64,000 bases of DNA from Diphasiastrum complanatum (Eukaryota > Streptophyta > Lycopodiopsida > Lycopodiales > Lycopodiaceae). The stretch is from assembly GCA_029204225.1 (NCBI GenBank), contig CM055092.1, forward strand, positions 62,522,692 to 62,586,691, read 5' to 3'. This document shows, piece after piece, positions 1-11,812 of this stretch (positions within the stretch are counted from its first letter, which is position 1; every line of letters begins with the position of its first letter). The position numbers and the translations under genes are program-made. The notes beneath the pieces were generated by a model. It saw nothing but the letters and a program-made list of their open reading frames with translations, had not been told where the DNA came from and searched no databases.

Positions 1-557
<557 letters not shown>

Positions 558-598
558 ATTTTGGACCTTGAATGGATCTACAATCAATCCAAAAGAGG

Positions 599-1263
599 TG
601 TTGGATGCTAATTAGATAGATCAATCTCAAATCTAATGTCTAGATCTTGATCTAGATCAAAAATTTGCATCTAACTAGTAAGAACAACTTGAAAAATGAT
701 CAAAATAACTAAAGAGCACTCTCACACATGTGAAAGTCTGTCATTGTATGGACAATGAGCAAAGAATGAAGTTCACTAACTATGGATAACATTCAATGGA
801 AGACATCACAACACAAATAGTGAAAACAATAAGGTTTTGCCTCAAAATCAAGATTCATATTTACAATGATAATCTATATATAGATCAAGTACATTTCGCC
901 CTGATATGCTGACTCAGCAAGCTCAGCACATGTGAGGAATTCCACATCACTTCAAATCCACCAATCAATGCAAGACCTCACCATGATTTTGCTTCATTTG
1001 AGGTAATTTGTCTAACTTATAGGAACTTGCAAGATTAACTCATATGATAAGCTACTATTATTTTCCAGATATGTACACACATGGGAATAGCCTCTCACAT
1101 GTGGGAACCATCCCTCATTCACATGGGAATGCTTGATCAACAGGTAAAATGGTGCCAAATGGCAATTTCCTACTTGACTAGCTCTCTACTTGTTCACACT
1201 TGTGTCAATCAAGACAATTTCTATCTAACTAAATTTGAATGCATTTATGACTACCATCCACAC
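599..1263 (-). repeat. Left part of an old Ty1-copia LTR, split by a younger insertion
   Basis: The segment starts with TGTTGGATGC at 599 and is interrupted at 1263 by the copia element at 1264-5212. The sequence resumes at 5213 and ends in TTTCAACA at 5300, followed by a purine-rich tract on the minus strand (TTTTGAGGAG). Joined, the parts form an LTR of roughly 745 bp in minus orientation. It is probably the 3' LTR of the element whose RNase H tail lies at 5337-5642. The start is inferred from the terminal TGTTG/CAACA symmetry only. Confidence 0.55.
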
Positions 1264-2255
1264 TGTTGGAGAGAGGGAGAGTTGAGAAAGGTGTCGTATG
1301 TTAGAAACAAAAAACTTTAGCTCAGAGGGGTAAGACGAACACGAACGAGAAACAAAACACGAACAAGAAATGAACTCGAACAAAAATTGTTCATGCGCAG
1401 CGGAACGAGCTATGCGACTCTCTCCAAAAGCATGACTACGCCTATCAGAACGAACAGAATGTTAGTCATGGAAATCACGGTCGTTCTTGATTACGTAGCC
1501 AAACATTAATAAACGAAGCACCAGAAGAATAATTTGTCGCGAATAGCTATATAGATTATGTGTCGCGAATGATTCGCGAAGAGCTAGACAGTGCTCGACT
1601 GATAATTAGTCGTGAAACATTCGCGAAAGTCTAGACTAAATGTTAGTCATCTATTACCAGAAAGAGCAACTAGAAAGATCAGATAGAATGAATAGTAAGC
1701 ATAGCAATATTAACACAAATCTGAACGCAGAACAAAGAACTGTATCAGATTAAGTATATCAAGTATACATGTCAATAATGCGGTAGAGCACAAGACAGTA
1801 GCGGACGAAACCACATGCCCTACGAAGCTTATTCAAACTATAAAAGAATGAAACTTTATTGTTGACAAATTAAAGAATCAATGCACAAAGCATCTACTTT
1901 TGTCTATCTCTGATAAGCTTCTCTTCTTTCGTTCTCTCTCGCTTACTAACTTCTTCATGAATACGCAAATGGTATTCACTATATACATAATGTTACAGGT
2001 GTGCAGAATATGAAAGTACAGGGTGGATGTGCTGTTTGTAGGAGATTGTGGGTGGCTGCAGTCGTCGTTCAGTCTGTTAGGGTAGCTGCATGGGCGTGAA
2101 GAGGGTGTGACGTCAGCCTTTGCTTTTCGTCTTTTCATCGCCTATGAGAATTTGCATGTTAATATGCAGACTGCGTGACAACGCGAGTAAATATGCAGCA
2201 TGAATGGAGGCAGATTAAAATGGGATTTAGGTGACTAGAGAAAATAAATCCAACA
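1264..2255 (-). repeat. 3' LTR of the copia element
   Basis: A 992-bp LTR with TGTTGGA/TCCAACA terminal inverted repeats. It aligns along its length with 4212-5212, sharing for example the block containing CATGACTACGCCTATCAGAA and the block with TATCAAGTATACATGTCAAT. Several small indels separate the two copies, so the insertion is not recent. Confidence 0.85.
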
Positions 2256-2266
2256 CCCCCTCTTAA
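2256..2266 (-). promoter_or_regulatory. Polypurine tract of the copia element
   Basis: On the minus strand the sequence AAGAGGGGG runs directly into the LTR start TGTTGGATTT. This is the expected plus-strand priming site of a Ty1-copia element and fixes the direction of the element as minus. Confidence 0.75.
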
Positions 2267-2426
2267 TCTGGATCCGTGAATGCCTTGATCTTCAGAACCA
2301 TGTCTGCAACCATGTCTTGCATTCTGTAGTACGTTACGCTTACTTCCTTGTTGAGAACCTTGTCCCTAATGTAGTGGTGAAATCTAGGGTTGGCCGATAA
2401 GGCAATAGCACTTTGATTATCACAAA

Positions 2427-3680
2427 TTAAAATTGTATTCTATACTGATTCAGATTAACATCTGATAGTAAAGTTCTCAACCAGAATGCTTCCTTGATAG
2501 ATTGAGAAGCAGCAATGTATTCTGCTTTTGTAGAAGAAAGTGCGACAAAAGCTTGCTTACAACTGTTCCATGAGATAGGACCGCCGTTGAAGAAAAATGT
2601 AAATCCGGATGTGGATTTACGATTGTCTACATCTCCTCCCCAGCTTGCATCAGAATTACCACTGAGCTGATGGAGATTGTCGTTGCTGACATCTCCATAG
2701 CAGATGCATTGGTCCATGGTAGCTCGAATATATCTCATGACTCGTATGAGAGCCTTCCAATAAGTAATGCTAGGATTAGCTATGTATTGGCTGAGTGAGT
2801 TTACGGCAAAAGAGATATCAGGTCTTGTACAGACCATTGCGTACATGAGAGATCCTAGTATCGATCGATAAGGGTATTCTCTCATTTGCTCCACTTCCTA
2901 CTTGGTCTGGGGACATTGGTCCTTTGACAGATGCAGTCCTGGATCCATTGGTGAGTGAGCTAATTTACAATTCATCAAATTATATTTGTTAAGAACATTA
3001 TGAAGATACCTTTGTTGAGTGATGTAAATCAGTCGATTTGCTCTGTCTCTGTGGATTTGAATTTCCAGACAGAAGTGAGCTTAGCCCAGGTCAATCATGT
3101 CAAACTCTGAAAACAGCATCTACTTCAAATCCTTGACCATATTGGTATCGTTGCTAAAGAGCAACGTTTCATCCACGTACAAGGTGATGATAATGAAGGA
3201 TTGTTGTACTGACTTGGAATAGACATTGCAATCAGCAGTGCTTGGTTTGAATCCTTGTTCAATGAGAAATGTGTTGATCCTCTGAAACCAAGCTCTGGCA
3301 AATTGTTTCAAGCCGTACAGTGCTTTATGGAGTTTACAGACATGATTTTTCATACCTTTCAGAACATATCCTTCGGACTGGATCATGTAGATATCTTCTT
3401 GTATCACTCCATTCAGATAGGCCGTTTGTACATCGAGATGATGCACTTCGAGGTCAACAACTGCAACATAAGAAAGGCGCATCTGGATCGATGAATGTTT
3501 GACAACTGGACTAAAAGTCTCATTGTAGTCAACACCCGAGATCTGGGTGAATCCTTGTGCTACCAGTCTTGCCTTCCTTCGGTCAATTGCTTCGTTGGCA
3601 TTGTATTTGATCTTAAAGATCCATTTGCAATCAATGATATTGTAGCCAATAGGACCTTCGACTAATGACCACATCAACAA
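2427..3680 (-). pseudogene. Ty1-copia reverse transcriptase and RNase H remnant
   Basis: The upstream half (3680 to 3120) is copia reverse transcriptase (RVT_2 family): CKWIFKIKY, RKARLVAQGFTQ, YNETFSPVVK, VQTAYLNG and YGLKQ are all visible. The active-site tetrad reads YVDE instead of YVDD. The downstream half (2894 to 2427) is the end of RT plus RNase H (GSLMYAM, RPDISFAV, SDASWGGD, STKAEYIA). Between them the frame is broken, although 2900-3120 still encodes recognisable RT residues in other frames. The upstream integrase is missing. No active enzyme is expected. Confidence 0.9.
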
Positions 3681-3711
3681 TCTCTCCAGAGTCAGAGATT
3701 AGACAAAGACG

Positions 3712-4092
3712 TTGTTGCGATCTCTTTTGATGAAGTATTATCAGATGATCGAATATACTTCATCTGATAATACTTATAAGCTGTATGATCCTGATACCCA
3801 GCAGATTTTGTATAGCCGGGATACAGTCTTCTCGAGGATCATTTCATCGACCTCAAAGGCAATGATGTTGCTCAAGAAGAACCCTCGTCACCTGTCATTG
3901 ACACGACAGTACGGGCTTCTGGCTCAGGCGTGTCTATTGTCGACCCACTTCGAGACAACGAATCAGACAAAGACGTTGCTGCTACCTAGCAACAAATCCC
4001 AAGAGTGGTTCTTCAGTCGAATCCTCCCAGAAGATCAAGCCGAGTGTGCACACAGCCTACAAGGTATACTCTTGAGTCTGTCTGTCTCTTGA
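3712..4092 (+). pseudogene. Inverted fragment of copia integrase C-terminal region
   Basis: The plus-strand frame contains TYKLYDPDTQQILYSRDTVF, the typical segment just after the copia integrase core. The rest of the element is coded on the minus strand, so this piece is inverted relative to the adjoining RT at 3680. Immediately to the right, 4157-4218 repeats twice a short piece of the RT/RNase H region (around 2832-2860). The segment looks like the product of template switching or double-strand-break repair. Confidence 0.7.
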
Positions 4093-4211
4093 TACAGGAA
4101 CCGATGACAATCGAAGAGGCACTCAGCCCACCAGACTCTGATCTCTAGAGAGAAGCTATGGACCATTGCGTACATGAGAGATGCTAGTCTTGTACAGACC
4201 ATTGCGTACAT

Positions 4212-5212
4212 GAGAGAGGGAGAGTAGCGAGAGTTGAGAAAGGTGTCATATGTTGGAAACAAAAAAATTTAGCTCAGAGGGGTAAGACGAACACGAATGA
4301 GACACGAAACACGAACAAGAAATGAACTTGAATGAGAAACGAACTTGAACAAAAATTGTTCGTGCGCAGTGGAACGAGCTATGCGACACTCTCCGAAAGC
4401 ATGACTACGCCTATCAGAATGAACAGAACATTAGTGATGAAAATAACGGTCGTTCTTGATTACGTAGCCAAACATTAATAAACGAAGCGCCAGAAGAATA
4501 ATTTGTCATGAATAACTAGACAAATTATGTGTCATGAATGATTTACGAAGAGTTGGACAGTGCTCGACTGATAATTAGTCGCAAAACATTCACAAAAGGC
4601 AAGACTAAATGCTAGTCGTCTATTACCAGAAAGAGAAACTAGAAAGATCAGACAAAATGAATAATAAGCATAGCAATATTAGCACAAATCTGAATGCAGA
4701 ACAAAGAACTGTATTAGATTAAGTATATCAAGTATACATGTCAATAATGCGGTAGAGCACAAGATAGTAGCGGACGAAACCACGTGCCCTACGAAGCTTA
4801 TTCAAATGGTAAAGGAATGAAACCTTATTGCTGACAAATTAAAGAATCAATGCACAGAGCATCTACTTTTGTCTATCTCTGATAAGCTTCTCTTCTTCGT
4901 TCTCTCTCGCTTACTAACTTCTTCATGAATACGCAAATGGTATTCAATATATACATAATGTTATAGGTGTGCAGATGAAGAAAGTACAGGGTGGATGTGC
5001 TATCTGTAGGAGATCGTGGGTGGCTGCAGTCGTCGTCCAGTCTGTTAGCATAGCTCCATGGGCGTGACATCAGCCTTTGCTTTTTGTCTTTTCATCGCCT
5101 GTGAGAATTGGCATGTTAATATGCAGACTGCGTGACAACGCGAGTAAATATGCAGCATGAATGGAGGCAGATTAAAATGGGATTTAGGTGACTAGAGGAA
5201 ATAATTCCAACA
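4212..5212 (-). repeat. 5' LTR of the copia element
   Basis: The partner of 1264-2255. It ends TTCCAACA at 5212, followed by the CACAC duplication. The inner edge near 4212 is blurred: the terminal TGTTGGA is replaced and an extra GAGTAGCGA-type insertion is present. The boundary is therefore approximate. Confidence 0.8.
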
Positions 5213-5300
5213 CACACGTGAAAATAGGCTCCACATGCGTGGGATCAAGTTATGTACAAATTAACATAGATCCAAAAGCTAAAATTTGAGAATTTCAACA
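5213..5300 (-). repeat. Right part of the interrupted older copia LTR
   Basis: This continues the LTR begun at 599, across the nested element. It ends TTTCAACA, and the adjoining minus-strand purine tract TTTTGAGGAG fits a polypurine tract. A short tandem duplication of about 52 bp (copies near 5295-5346 and 5347-5400) follows. Confidence 0.5.
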
Positions 5301-5336
5301 CTCCTCAAAATCTAGCTTAGCAAATCTAGTGTGCAT

Positions 5337-5642
5337 CTATCTACAACACTCCTCCTCAAAATCTAGCTTGGAAAATCTAGTCACGCATCTATCTACAACA
5401 CCAAGTGCATATATTAAATTCATAAATGAGTCCTTTGGAAATGGTTTAGTAAAGATATCAGCAACACATTCGGATGACGACACATGAAGAAGCTTGATCT
5501 CCTTAGCTTGCATCTTCTCCCTTACAAAATGATGTGCAATCTCGATATGTTTGGTTCGAGCATGGAAGATAGGATTGGTGGCAAGTTGTTGTGATGATTG
5601 ATTATCACAATAAATGCATGGAATCTTCTCAGCCTTGATCAC
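5337..5642 (-). pseudogene. Copia RNase H C-terminal remnant
   Basis: An open frame with the hallmark tail of copia RNase H: YCDNQSSQQLATNPIFHART, KHIEIAHHFVRE and ADIFTKPFPKDSF. The N-terminal catalytic part is absent because the frame runs upstream into the CT array at 5659-5809. It probably belongs to the element whose LTR spans 599-1263 plus 5213-5300. Confidence 0.85.
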
Positions 5643-5655
5643 ATGAAGTTCTTCC

Positions 5656-5811
<156 letters not shown>

Positions 5812-5846
5812 GCTTATTCCTTGCACATTCATCAATTTTCACTAAT

Positions 5847-6092
5847 TCATCTTAATTTAGGGCTTGACATATTCTGAACACTCATTTTTAGCTGATGATC
5901 ATCAAGTGAAGACCCGTCTTCTTCATTTGAGTCATTGACTAGCATATCTTCTTCAAAGTCAATGTCCAATGTTGACAAGAAACTTTGTAAGTCAACTTTT
6001 TTCTGTTGTTGACGAGTTGAGGATGATGGTTGTCCCATTGTTGGTCCCTTTCCGTGCCTCCCTAAGTAATGAGCTTTTCCCATATCAGTCAT
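5847..6092 (-). pseudogene. Copia RT fragment fused to an unrecognised acidic sequence
   Basis: The first residues (MTDMGKAHYLG) match the copia RT motif after the YVDD region. Within about 20 codons the frame passes into a Ser/Gln- and Asp/Glu-rich sequence (for example FLSTLDIDFEEDMLVNDSNE) that matches no retroelement domain I recognise. The junction near 6050 probably marks a foreign insertion between RT and RNase H. The foreign part could be a captured host exon or another transposon. Confidence 0.45.
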
Positions 6093-6122
6093 GTCGAATT
6101 TAGAAGATACTAGTGTCTTAGC

Positions 6123-6668
6123 TTATTTTATCAGATCGATACTATTGTTGAAAAGCAATGTGTCATCCACATACAAAGTGATTATGATAAAGGAATGTTG
6201 CACTGACTTGAAGTAGACATTAGAATCTGAAGAGCTTGGTGTGTAGTCGTGATCAATAAGAAAAGTATTGATAGTTTGAAACCATGCTCGAGAAGATTGC
6301 TTCAAGCCATAAAGTGCTTTATGAACTTTACACACATGATTGCGTTTACCTTCGATATTGTTACCTTGAAGTTGCACCATGTAAATTTCCTCTTCGATAA
6401 CGCCATTAAAATATGATGTTTGTACATCCATCTGATGGATTTCCAAATCTGTTGCAGCAGAAAATGCCAATATAAGTCTAATAGAATAATGTTTAACTAC
6501 TGGACCGAAGGTCTCAGTGTAGTCGACGTTGTGTACCTGAGAGAATCCTCTGGCAACAAGTCGAGCCTTTCTTTGATCGATACTTCCATCTATTTTGTAC
6601 TTGATTTTGAACAACCATTTGCAATCAACTATATTTCTGCTGGCAGGTAATTCGTGACAATCGTCCAT
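6123..6668 (-). pseudogene. Copia reverse transcriptase N-terminal half
   Basis: The open frame is typical RVT_2: CKWLFKIKYKIDG, KARLVARGFSQ, YTETFGPVVK, HQMDVQTSYFNG, YGLKQSSRAWF and an intact YVDDTLLF. Integrase-end coding continues upstream at 6660-7190. Downstream the domain is cut off before RNase H. It belongs to the element whose primer-binding site and LTR are at 7297-7733. Confidence 0.85.
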
Positions 6669-6926
6669 GTCTGGTTCTTGATAAGAGATGAATACTCTTT
6701 ATCCATATCTTTTTTCCAGAGATCGGAATCGAGCTGATTGAGTGTCTCTTTGACAGTTGTCAGCTCTTGAATAGGGTAAGTTGCAGACTCATCAATATAC
6801 CTATTAGGTGGTCTGTTGACTCATCGAAGTTGAACTTCAGCATGTTATAATTGGTGAACTACAACATCATCTTCTTCAGATTCGTTCATAAGTTATTCGT
6901 TGTCGAGAGTAGACGAGCTTGGACCT

Positions 6927-7184
6927 TCAACAAACTGGAAAGTTCGATATGTCGGGAGAGTCCAATAGTTCGGCTATATGAGCTTTGCCCTTACCTTTGA
7001 GGTCGATAAAGTGATCTTCGATGAAGATGACATCCCCACTAGTGAATATCTTCGACTCGACAGGATCAAATAACTTATAAGCTTTATTTGAAGTAGCCTT
7101 AGCTGATGAAAATAGACTTGATACTCTAGAAGTTGAGCTTCTTCCTGAGATCATGCGGAATTTGTGCATAAGCGACACATCCAA
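6927..7184 (-). pseudogene. Copia integrase C-terminal fragment
   Basis: The frame contains KAYKLFDPVESKIFTSGDVI, the conserved post-integrase motif of copia polyproteins. The preceding FGCVAYA-like segment is frame-shifted near 7130-7190. It forms one decayed pol with the RT at 6123-6668. Confidence 0.75.
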
Positions 7185-7296
7185 AAACTCGTAAGTGCGA
7201 TAAAGAAGGTTTGGAGCTTGTCCAAACTTCTATGGCATTTTGTCTGAGAGACTACTGATAACCCTACAATAGAAATACAGATTATTGAACCACCCA

Positions 7297-7308
7297 CTCT
7301 GATACCAT
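7297..7308 (-). promoter_or_regulatory. Primer-binding site (initiator Met tRNA type)
   Basis: On the minus strand the sequence is TGGTATCAGAGT, matching the usual plant LTR-element primer site except at the last base. It directly abuts the LTR end at 7309. Confidence 0.75.
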
Positions 7309-7733
7309 GTCATAAAATGAGAGTGTTATCAGATTAGTAGAGATCTATGATAACAAAAGCTCTGATATCAAATTGGAGATGTGGATTAGCAGTGGAAGTG
7401 GAGAACGCGGATGGTTTGGATCGGAAGTGCAGCAGTTACCAGCAAGTATTCTAGGTGAATCAAATGTAGCAATGCGCAATAGAACAAAAATAGTGTGGAC
7501 AAAAACTTGCACTCTGATTGATTGAGAAAAACTGAGTACAGGAGCTTGAAGCTAGCGAGACAGTTAGTGGAAAAATAGGCTTCAGCTAATTGATAGTTGC
7601 ATAAAAAAATGGCTATCCATCTATATTGAATAATACCTACAGAATAATACTTAATCTAATTTAATCACTGATTTCATCATGGATTCTCATTGGTAATTGA
7701 ATGCTAGTTAATCAATACAATGCAAGCATGACA
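7309..7733 (-). repeat. Copia 5' LTR
   Basis: The 425-bp segment begins TGTCAT and ends ATGACA, a perfect 6-bp terminal inverted repeat, and lies next to the primer-binding site. The matching 3' LTR is not seen to the left, so the element is truncated there. A second weak primer-site-like word (GCTCTGATATCA) lies inside at 7356-7367. Confidence 0.65.
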
Positions 7734-8760
7734 TTAATCTACTTAATGGATACATACAAGAAGATATTTATATCTATCAATCATAAGGTTACGTCCTTCA
7801 AGGCCAAGAGCATATGGTATGTAAATTTGTAGAAGGCTCTCTATGGGCTCAAGCGCTCTCCTAGGGCCTGGTTTGAAAGAATTAATCACTTCTTGTTGCA
7901 GCACCAATTTACTTCTTGTTTTGTAGATTCAAATGTGTATCTCAAGCATAAAGGACCAAGATATGTCCTAATAGAACTACATGTTAATGATTCTTTAATC
8001 GTCAGCAATTCAAATCAGTTATTGTCTGAAACAAAGCCTTTAATTTCACAGGAATTTGAAATGACTAATTTAGTCCCGATTCACTACCTACTTGGTATGG
8101 AGATCACCAGAGATCACGCTAGCAGAAGGATTACTATAAGCCAAATCTATCTAACCAATGTACTTCGTAGATATGGCATGGAGGATTGTAAACCGATAGA
8201 TTCACCCATGGATCCAGGATCCAAACTATCAAAAGACATGTGCCCTATAACCGAAGCAGAACAGAAAGTGATGTGCATATACCCTTATCAGTCGATAATC
8301 GGATCTATGATGTATTCTATAATCAGCAGTCGACCTGATCTTGCATATACGGTAAGCACACTATCACAATACATGTTCAATCCAGGCTTACAACATTGGA
8401 AGGATCTTCAATGCTTATTGAAGTACATTCAAGCTACAAAGCACTATGCTTTGTGCTATAATGGAAACATAGAAGTTGCACTCACATTAGTCACCTATTC
8501 AGATTCTGACTAGCCAAGGGACGTTGATAACAGAAAATCCACATCTGGTTACATCTGTTTCCTTGTTCGAGGACCCATCTCATGGAACAGTAGAAAACAG
8601 AAATGTAACTTTATGTCCTCTACAAAATCTGAATATTTTGCAACTACATCAACAGTGAAGGAGATTATTTGGCTTAGAAGGTTACTACAAAATCTGCAAT
8701 TTTCACAAATCAGTCTGACAAATGTGTTCTACTCAACATTTAAGACAGACCGGGGAACAT
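7734..8760 (+). pseudogene. Copia RT/RNase H remnant, plus strand
   Basis: Plus-strand pol sequence. A frame-shifted start (LNGYIQEDIY) is followed by 7893-8513 with DSNVYLK, FEMTNLVPIHYLLGMEITRD, MDPGSKLSKD, YQSIIGSMMYSI and RPDLAYTVSTLSQYM. After the stop at 8513 coding similarity continues with DNRKSTSGY and SSTKSEYFATTSTVKEIIWL. The catalytic tetrad reads HVND instead of YVDD. It is opposite in direction to its left neighbour and probably a separate, 5'-truncated element. Confidence 0.85.
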
Positions 8761-9290
8761 GAAGCAATGACTTTACTTTCATTAGTCAATCAATGTATGC
8801 TACTTCCATCTTAGAAAAATTTGGAATGAAAGGTTGTAAAGGGATTGACACCCCTATGGAGCAAGTTGTAAAAGTTTCTATATATCGATGGTGATGAAAC
8901 ATCCTTTGAGGACATCACACTCTATAGAAAACTTACTAGGCTCCTTGACCTATTTGACAATCACTAGACTTGATCTAAGCTTTAGTGTAACCAAGTTGAT
9001 TCAATATATGCAAGGTCCTTTAGTTTGTCATTGGAAAAGTGCCAAAAGAGGGCTAAGATACATCTCATCTATTAAAATTTTTGGCATTGTCTATCAAGGG
9101 ACTAATTTGTACTTGAGAGCATACTCGAACTCGAATTTTGCAATTGATAAGATGGATAGAAAATCCATAAGTGTTTTTGCTACATTCTTATGTGGAGGAG
9201 TTATATCTTGGATTTCAAAAAAGCAAGATACTATCTCTCTCGTTCGCAACATGACCGATGAATTAGTTCATACTCAGACAAATGAATGAG
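8761..9290 (+). pseudogene. Second plus-strand copia RNase H fragment
   Basis: This restarts at an earlier point of pol (FISQSMYATSILEKFGMKGC) and runs through the RNase H region (PLVCHWKSAKRGLRYI, DKMDRKSISVFATFL, GGVISWISKKQ). It overlaps the domain range already covered by the preceding fragment, so it comes from another copy rather than a continuation. It is frame-shifted and truncated before the RNase H tail. Confidence 0.75.
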
Positions 9291-11083
9291 TACAGTCCAC
9301 CGAAGAGATTAGATAGGTTATAAAATTACTGTGAATTAGTTTCAGTTATGAAGTTCAATTCAGAATTTTAGAACGATAATGGTGCAGTCTACTAAAGATG
9401 TATTTATAGCTGCATCCTTGTATTTATAAGAATAGTTAACTAATCTATAATTACAAGACTAGTTTAGCATTAACTATGTACTTGGTCATGTACTTTGTAA
9501 ATTTTTAGAGTACAATGACATCTGAATAGATGTACATTTGTCAGGCGACTCATGGCGCTGACGTGGACGAGTGTCACATTTTTCTCTCACTTCGCATTTT
9601 TCAGGAGTAGCCGAAGACGCTCCTCATCAAAAAAAAAAATTGCACTTTTCGGCTTTCGAGAAAATGCGAAAAAACCCGACAACCAATTCATTTGCTGAAG
9701 TAGACTGGATTGTTACATTTTTTGGAAAAATGCAAAAAACCCGCAGGTGTTGGAACTGACATCAAAATAGTCATCTTTCGCATTTGTCGCATTTTTCGAG
9801 AAAATGCGAAAAAAGCTGACAAAAGTTTACTTCTTTTAAATAGTTGAAAAAAAGTCACTATCGGGAAATTGCAAAAAATGCGAACTGTGCGACAGACTGT
9901 TGCGACAATTGGTGTATTTTTGCAGACATCCTAAACAATTTATTTGGATTAACCCTTAAGTTTCTCTCCTTGGTTAAAAATGTCTTGGATCTTCTCACTG
10001 CTCTGTGTTTTTCTTGTTTTGGTTTATGTAGAGTGACATGCTATCATGAAATATGTTTTTCCTTGAATGTTGTAACAACATTGCTACTAGATGATTATGC
10101 ACAAATGTAAAAAAAAATTATTAATAAAGGCCTTGTCAAGTATTTTTATTGTTGTTGTAACTCTTCATTCAAGAGCTAATGATACTAGCATTTGTTATGG
10201 ATGTTGCCAATCACGCTCTTTTGTTTTTGTAAGGCTTCATTACTAGTTATGTACGTTGCCAAGTATTCAAAAACCTTATACAAAGATACCTAGATGTCAA
10301 TCCTGTGCTTGCACCAAATTTGTGGTTGTGCTTGCACCAAATTTGTGGTTAACATCTTACTTAGCTCATGTCGCTTGCACTAATGTGGTTAACGTCTTAA
10401 GTAACTCAACCAAGTGGCAATGACATTGCCAAGTGTTCTTACTAATAGTGTTTGCCTTATTGGTTTTATTTATGTTGTATGTCCTCATTTGATAGGGTTT
10501 GCCGTATTGGTTTTATTCCTTTGTATGTCCTCATTTGCGCTTAAACTCATTACCCTCAAGAAGAGGACAGGAAGTCTGAGTCCTAACTGACTCGTCGCTG
10601 ATTTTTACCAAGGCGCATATATTATAATTCAGAATGCCGAAGATATGCGAAAAGAAAGCTGATCAAAAGGCACATCCACAATTATATTATTGTCTCAAGA
10701 TTGGAAGATACGCAAAATGAAGGATGATCCCCCAATTTATGGCAATAAGATTAGAACAGTCCAAGCCCATACATACCATTTAGCTGAGAAAAAGTTGTAT
10801 GAACTCCACCTTTAAGAACCATTTGATAGCTTTCAATGGGATTAATCAGCTTCATAGGACTAGTAAACAAAACTTCAACTGCCACTTTGAGATCTACCAT
10901 CCGACTCTGATAAAATTGAATGCTTGTTGCATGCAAGAAGAATTCTGGATTTAGGTTAAGGTAAGTAGAATACTCTGGCAGTAGTTTGCAATTGCTACGA
11001 GGTTAGAATATGCTAATCACTAATGTACCTTCTAAAGTGAACCAAGGGCCACACTAGCTCAAAACTATGACAGGGCTGTTCAT
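9291..11083. other. Intergenic DNA with hairpin cluster and small duplications
   Basis: No gene is recognised. 9560-9930 contains many TGCGAAAAA or TTTTTCGCA words in both orientations, including a perfect hairpin at 9787-9809. 10308-10350 is a tandem copy of CTTGCACCAAATTTGTGGTT, and 10450-10545 a duplicated GTATTGGTTTTAT...CCTCATTTG unit. 10751-10936 has a 61-codon minus frame with no recognisable domain. Confidence 0.6.
9787..9809. repeat. Perfect short hairpin
   Basis: The arms TCGCATTTT and AAAATGCGA are exact reverse complements around a TCGAG loop. Similar arms occur in inverse orientation at 9592-9603 and 9660-9670, suggesting a small inverted-repeat element or a decayed MITE. Confidence 0.8.
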
Positions 11084-11764
11084 TCAAGCAGCCCTCCCAC
11101 AGCGAATTAAGTTTGCAGGAGCTGGAGCTTCGGTTCTGAAACTATTTGTGGGATTGTAAAAGCGGATGTAGATTTCCTGGCCCAGGTATTGGCGATACAG
11201 AGTTTGGGAACGGATATTCCACATGCCTGCATTGTCTCCTGGGAACAATATTGCAGTCCAGCCATTTGGATATACCTGGATTGCACGTAATTTGTCAATA
11301 ACCGTCCTAATGGACAGCAAAACTACTCGAATATAGTTAAAATTTCAAGACATGCACTTTCGTGAAGATTTATTTATAATTTTCTAATCAGGAACTCGAC
11401 TTGATTATCCGGGTGGCTTACGTGTGTGGTAGATCGAGAGACTCCATCTAATAGGTTGTAGTCATGCCTGCTGGCCTCACTCCAGCTCCCGATACCATAT
11501 CTGGATTAAGATCACAGTTTGATTGATGGTTAGACTTAGTAACAAGCTAAAATTCTTAATGATACTTCAGCATATCCCAGTCATCGCGTTCTTGCTCTTC
11601 TAAGTTGAAGTACGAATCTCTAGCTGTTGTGAAGACAGCTCTTTGCTTTTACAGTTGTGATCAGAGTGGTCAGATACAGAGATTCACTATACACAGAACG
11701 GCCAGCTGTTGGCATTCATCAAACATAAACAAAAGAGCAGAAGAATACTCTTTCTCTTTCTCTC

Positions 11765-11812
<48 letters not shown>

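Larger units (their letters stand above)
1264..5212 (-). mobile_element. Ty1-copia LTR retrotransposon, rearranged, with target duplication
   Basis: Two related direct repeats of about 1 kb bound the element. They are the left LTR 1264-2255, beginning TGTTGGAGAG and ending ATCCAACA, and the right LTR about 4212-5212, ending TTCCAACA. The bases CACAC precede the left end (1259-1263) and follow the right end (5213-5217), which is a 5-bp target-site duplication. The element reads on the minus strand: a polypurine tract abuts the left LTR. The interior is only about 2 kb and lacks gag, protease and most of integrase. A stretch near 3700-4210 is inverted or duplicated, and no tRNA primer site is visible beside the right LTR. 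It is non-functional. Confidence 0.85.

Noticed and set aside
10751-10936. Small minus-strand coding exon downstream of the SKS gene
   Set aside because: 61 codons with no domain, no matching splice phase to SKS exon 8 (which ends in a proper stop at 11084), and no neighbours to support it.
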